The notes beneath the pieces were generated by a model that saw nothing but the letters and a program-made list of their open reading frames with translations, did no database searches and was not told the DNA's origin. The position numbers and the translations under genes are program-made. From assembly GCA_021793495.1 (NCBI GenBank), contig JAJYSQ010000030.1, positions 1-9,377 on the forward strand: a DNA stretch of 9,377 nucleotides, given 5' to 3'. Origin of the DNA: Actinomycetes bacterium. Lineage in GTDB: Bacteria > Actinomycetota > Actinomycetes > JAJYSQ01. Shown one piece after another: positions 8,819 to 9,377 of this stretch. The first letter of the stretch is position 1, and each line of letters begins with the position of its first letter.

Positions 8819-9377
8819 GCACGACAGCCCGCACTGTGCGGCGTTGGGACCCGGTGGAGCTCGAGGTCAGCGACACCGCCGCGGAAGTCACCTTCACCCA
8901 TCCCGAGCGATGGGCCGTGACCGAGCCGGTCACCGTGGGCCGGCGACGCCTGGTCCGGTTCGCACCGGACCACACCGGCCCGTGGCACTACACAGTCAGC
9001 GACCGGGACGGTGGCGAGCTGCAGACCGGCAGCATCGAGTGCCTGCCCCCGGCGGACGGTGACACCGGCCCGGTGCAGGTCCGCGGCACCCGCTTCGTCT
9101 ACGCCGACGGCACCGCACACCACCCGATCGGGACCACGGCGTTGTCCTGGCACCAGCAGGACGCCCAGACCCGGGCGGCCACGCTGGCCACCCTGGCCCG
9201 CTCCCCGTTCAGCGCTGTGCGGATGTCCGTGCTGGCACCAGGAGCGACCCAGTGGCCCGCGCCGGAGGAGCTGGACGAGCTGGAGAGTGCGGTCCTGGCG
9301 CTGCGGGACACCGGGTTCCAGGCCGAGCTCGTGCTGTTCGGCGGGCAGGGGCTGCTCCCGGGCCGCCCCGGGTGGGT
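8815..9377 (+). CDS. Second, diverged DUF5060/apiosidase-like protein (3' end missing)
   Basis: Open frame from the ATG at 8815 to the right edge, 187 full codons without a stop. The start overlaps the upstream stop (ATGA) and has GGAGGG at 8805-8810, 4 bases upstream. Residues about 8-78 look like a DUF5060-type sandwich (VRRWDPVELEVSD, RRLVRFAPDHTGPWHYTVSD). GPVQVRGTRFVYADGTAHH at 85-103 and SPFSAVRMSVL at 130-140 line up with GPVRVAGPRTFRYADGTRH (99-117) and SPFNKVRMCLL (146-156) of the previous gene, so it is a tandem paralogue. It has drifted: CYHWTH becomes ALSWHQ, and about 20 residues between the SPF block and the next barrel strand (ELVLFGG here, DLILLHP upstream) are missing. The region holding the two catalytic glutamates lies outside the window, so whether it is an active enzyme is open. 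No signal peptide. Confidence 0.82.
   Translation, partial: MSTTARTVRRWDPVELEVSDTAAEVTFTHPERWAVTEPVTVGRRRLVRFAPDHTGPWHYTVSDRDGGELQTGSIECLPPADGDTGPVQVRGTRFVYADGTAHHPIGTTALSWHQQDAQTRAATLATLARSPFSAVRMSVLAPGATQWPAPEELDELESAVLALRDTGFQAELVLFGGQGLLPGRPGW

Overview
The window is a 9.4 kb stretch of high-GC DNA that codes on the + strand from end to end. Third codon positions are mostly G or C, two genes start with GTG, and the lipoprotein carries an actinobacterial-style twin-arginine signal. Together these suggest an actinobacterium, possibly of the Micrococcales; the genus cannot be read from the sequence. No RNA gene, mobile element, CRISPR array, promoter or terminator was found, and no gap between genes exceeds 3 bases.

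Layout. Bases 1-6281 hold a complete five-part ABC importer of the peptide/nickel/oligosaccharide (Dpp/Opp-like) class. In order these are a DppB-like permease whose 5' end lies outside the window (1-844), a DppC-like permease (848-2107), two different ATPases (2085-3230 and 3227-4297), and a solute-binding lipoprotein (4294-6281). The lipoprotein reading frame is broken by one base near 4440. Bases 6285-9377 hold carbohydrate-active proteins: a four-Asp-box BNR beta-propeller of the COG4692 'predicted neuraminidase' type (6285-7394), a DUF5060 + apiosidase-like (DUF4038) + DUF5605 glycoside hydrolase (7391-8818), and a second, diverged DUF5060/apiosidase-like gene that runs off the right edge (8815 to beyond 9377).

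How the parts fit. Every junction is a 3-base gap, a 4-base ATGA/GTGA overlap, or a 23-base overlap, so the genes very probably form one translationally coupled operon with its promoter to the left. The three enzymes have no signal peptide while the binding protein does. The simplest model is uptake of an oligosaccharide, despite the 'peptide transporter' family label, followed by trimming in the cytoplasm by the BNR protein and the apiosidase-like hydrolase(s). The family names hint at plant pectin or similar glycans, but the substrate cannot be read from the sequence.

Main points for a second look: the frameshift separating the lipoprotein signal from the mature binding protein, the tandem diverged hydrolase pair, the arginine-rich insert in the first ATPase, and an 11-bp perfect hairpin inside the BNR gene.
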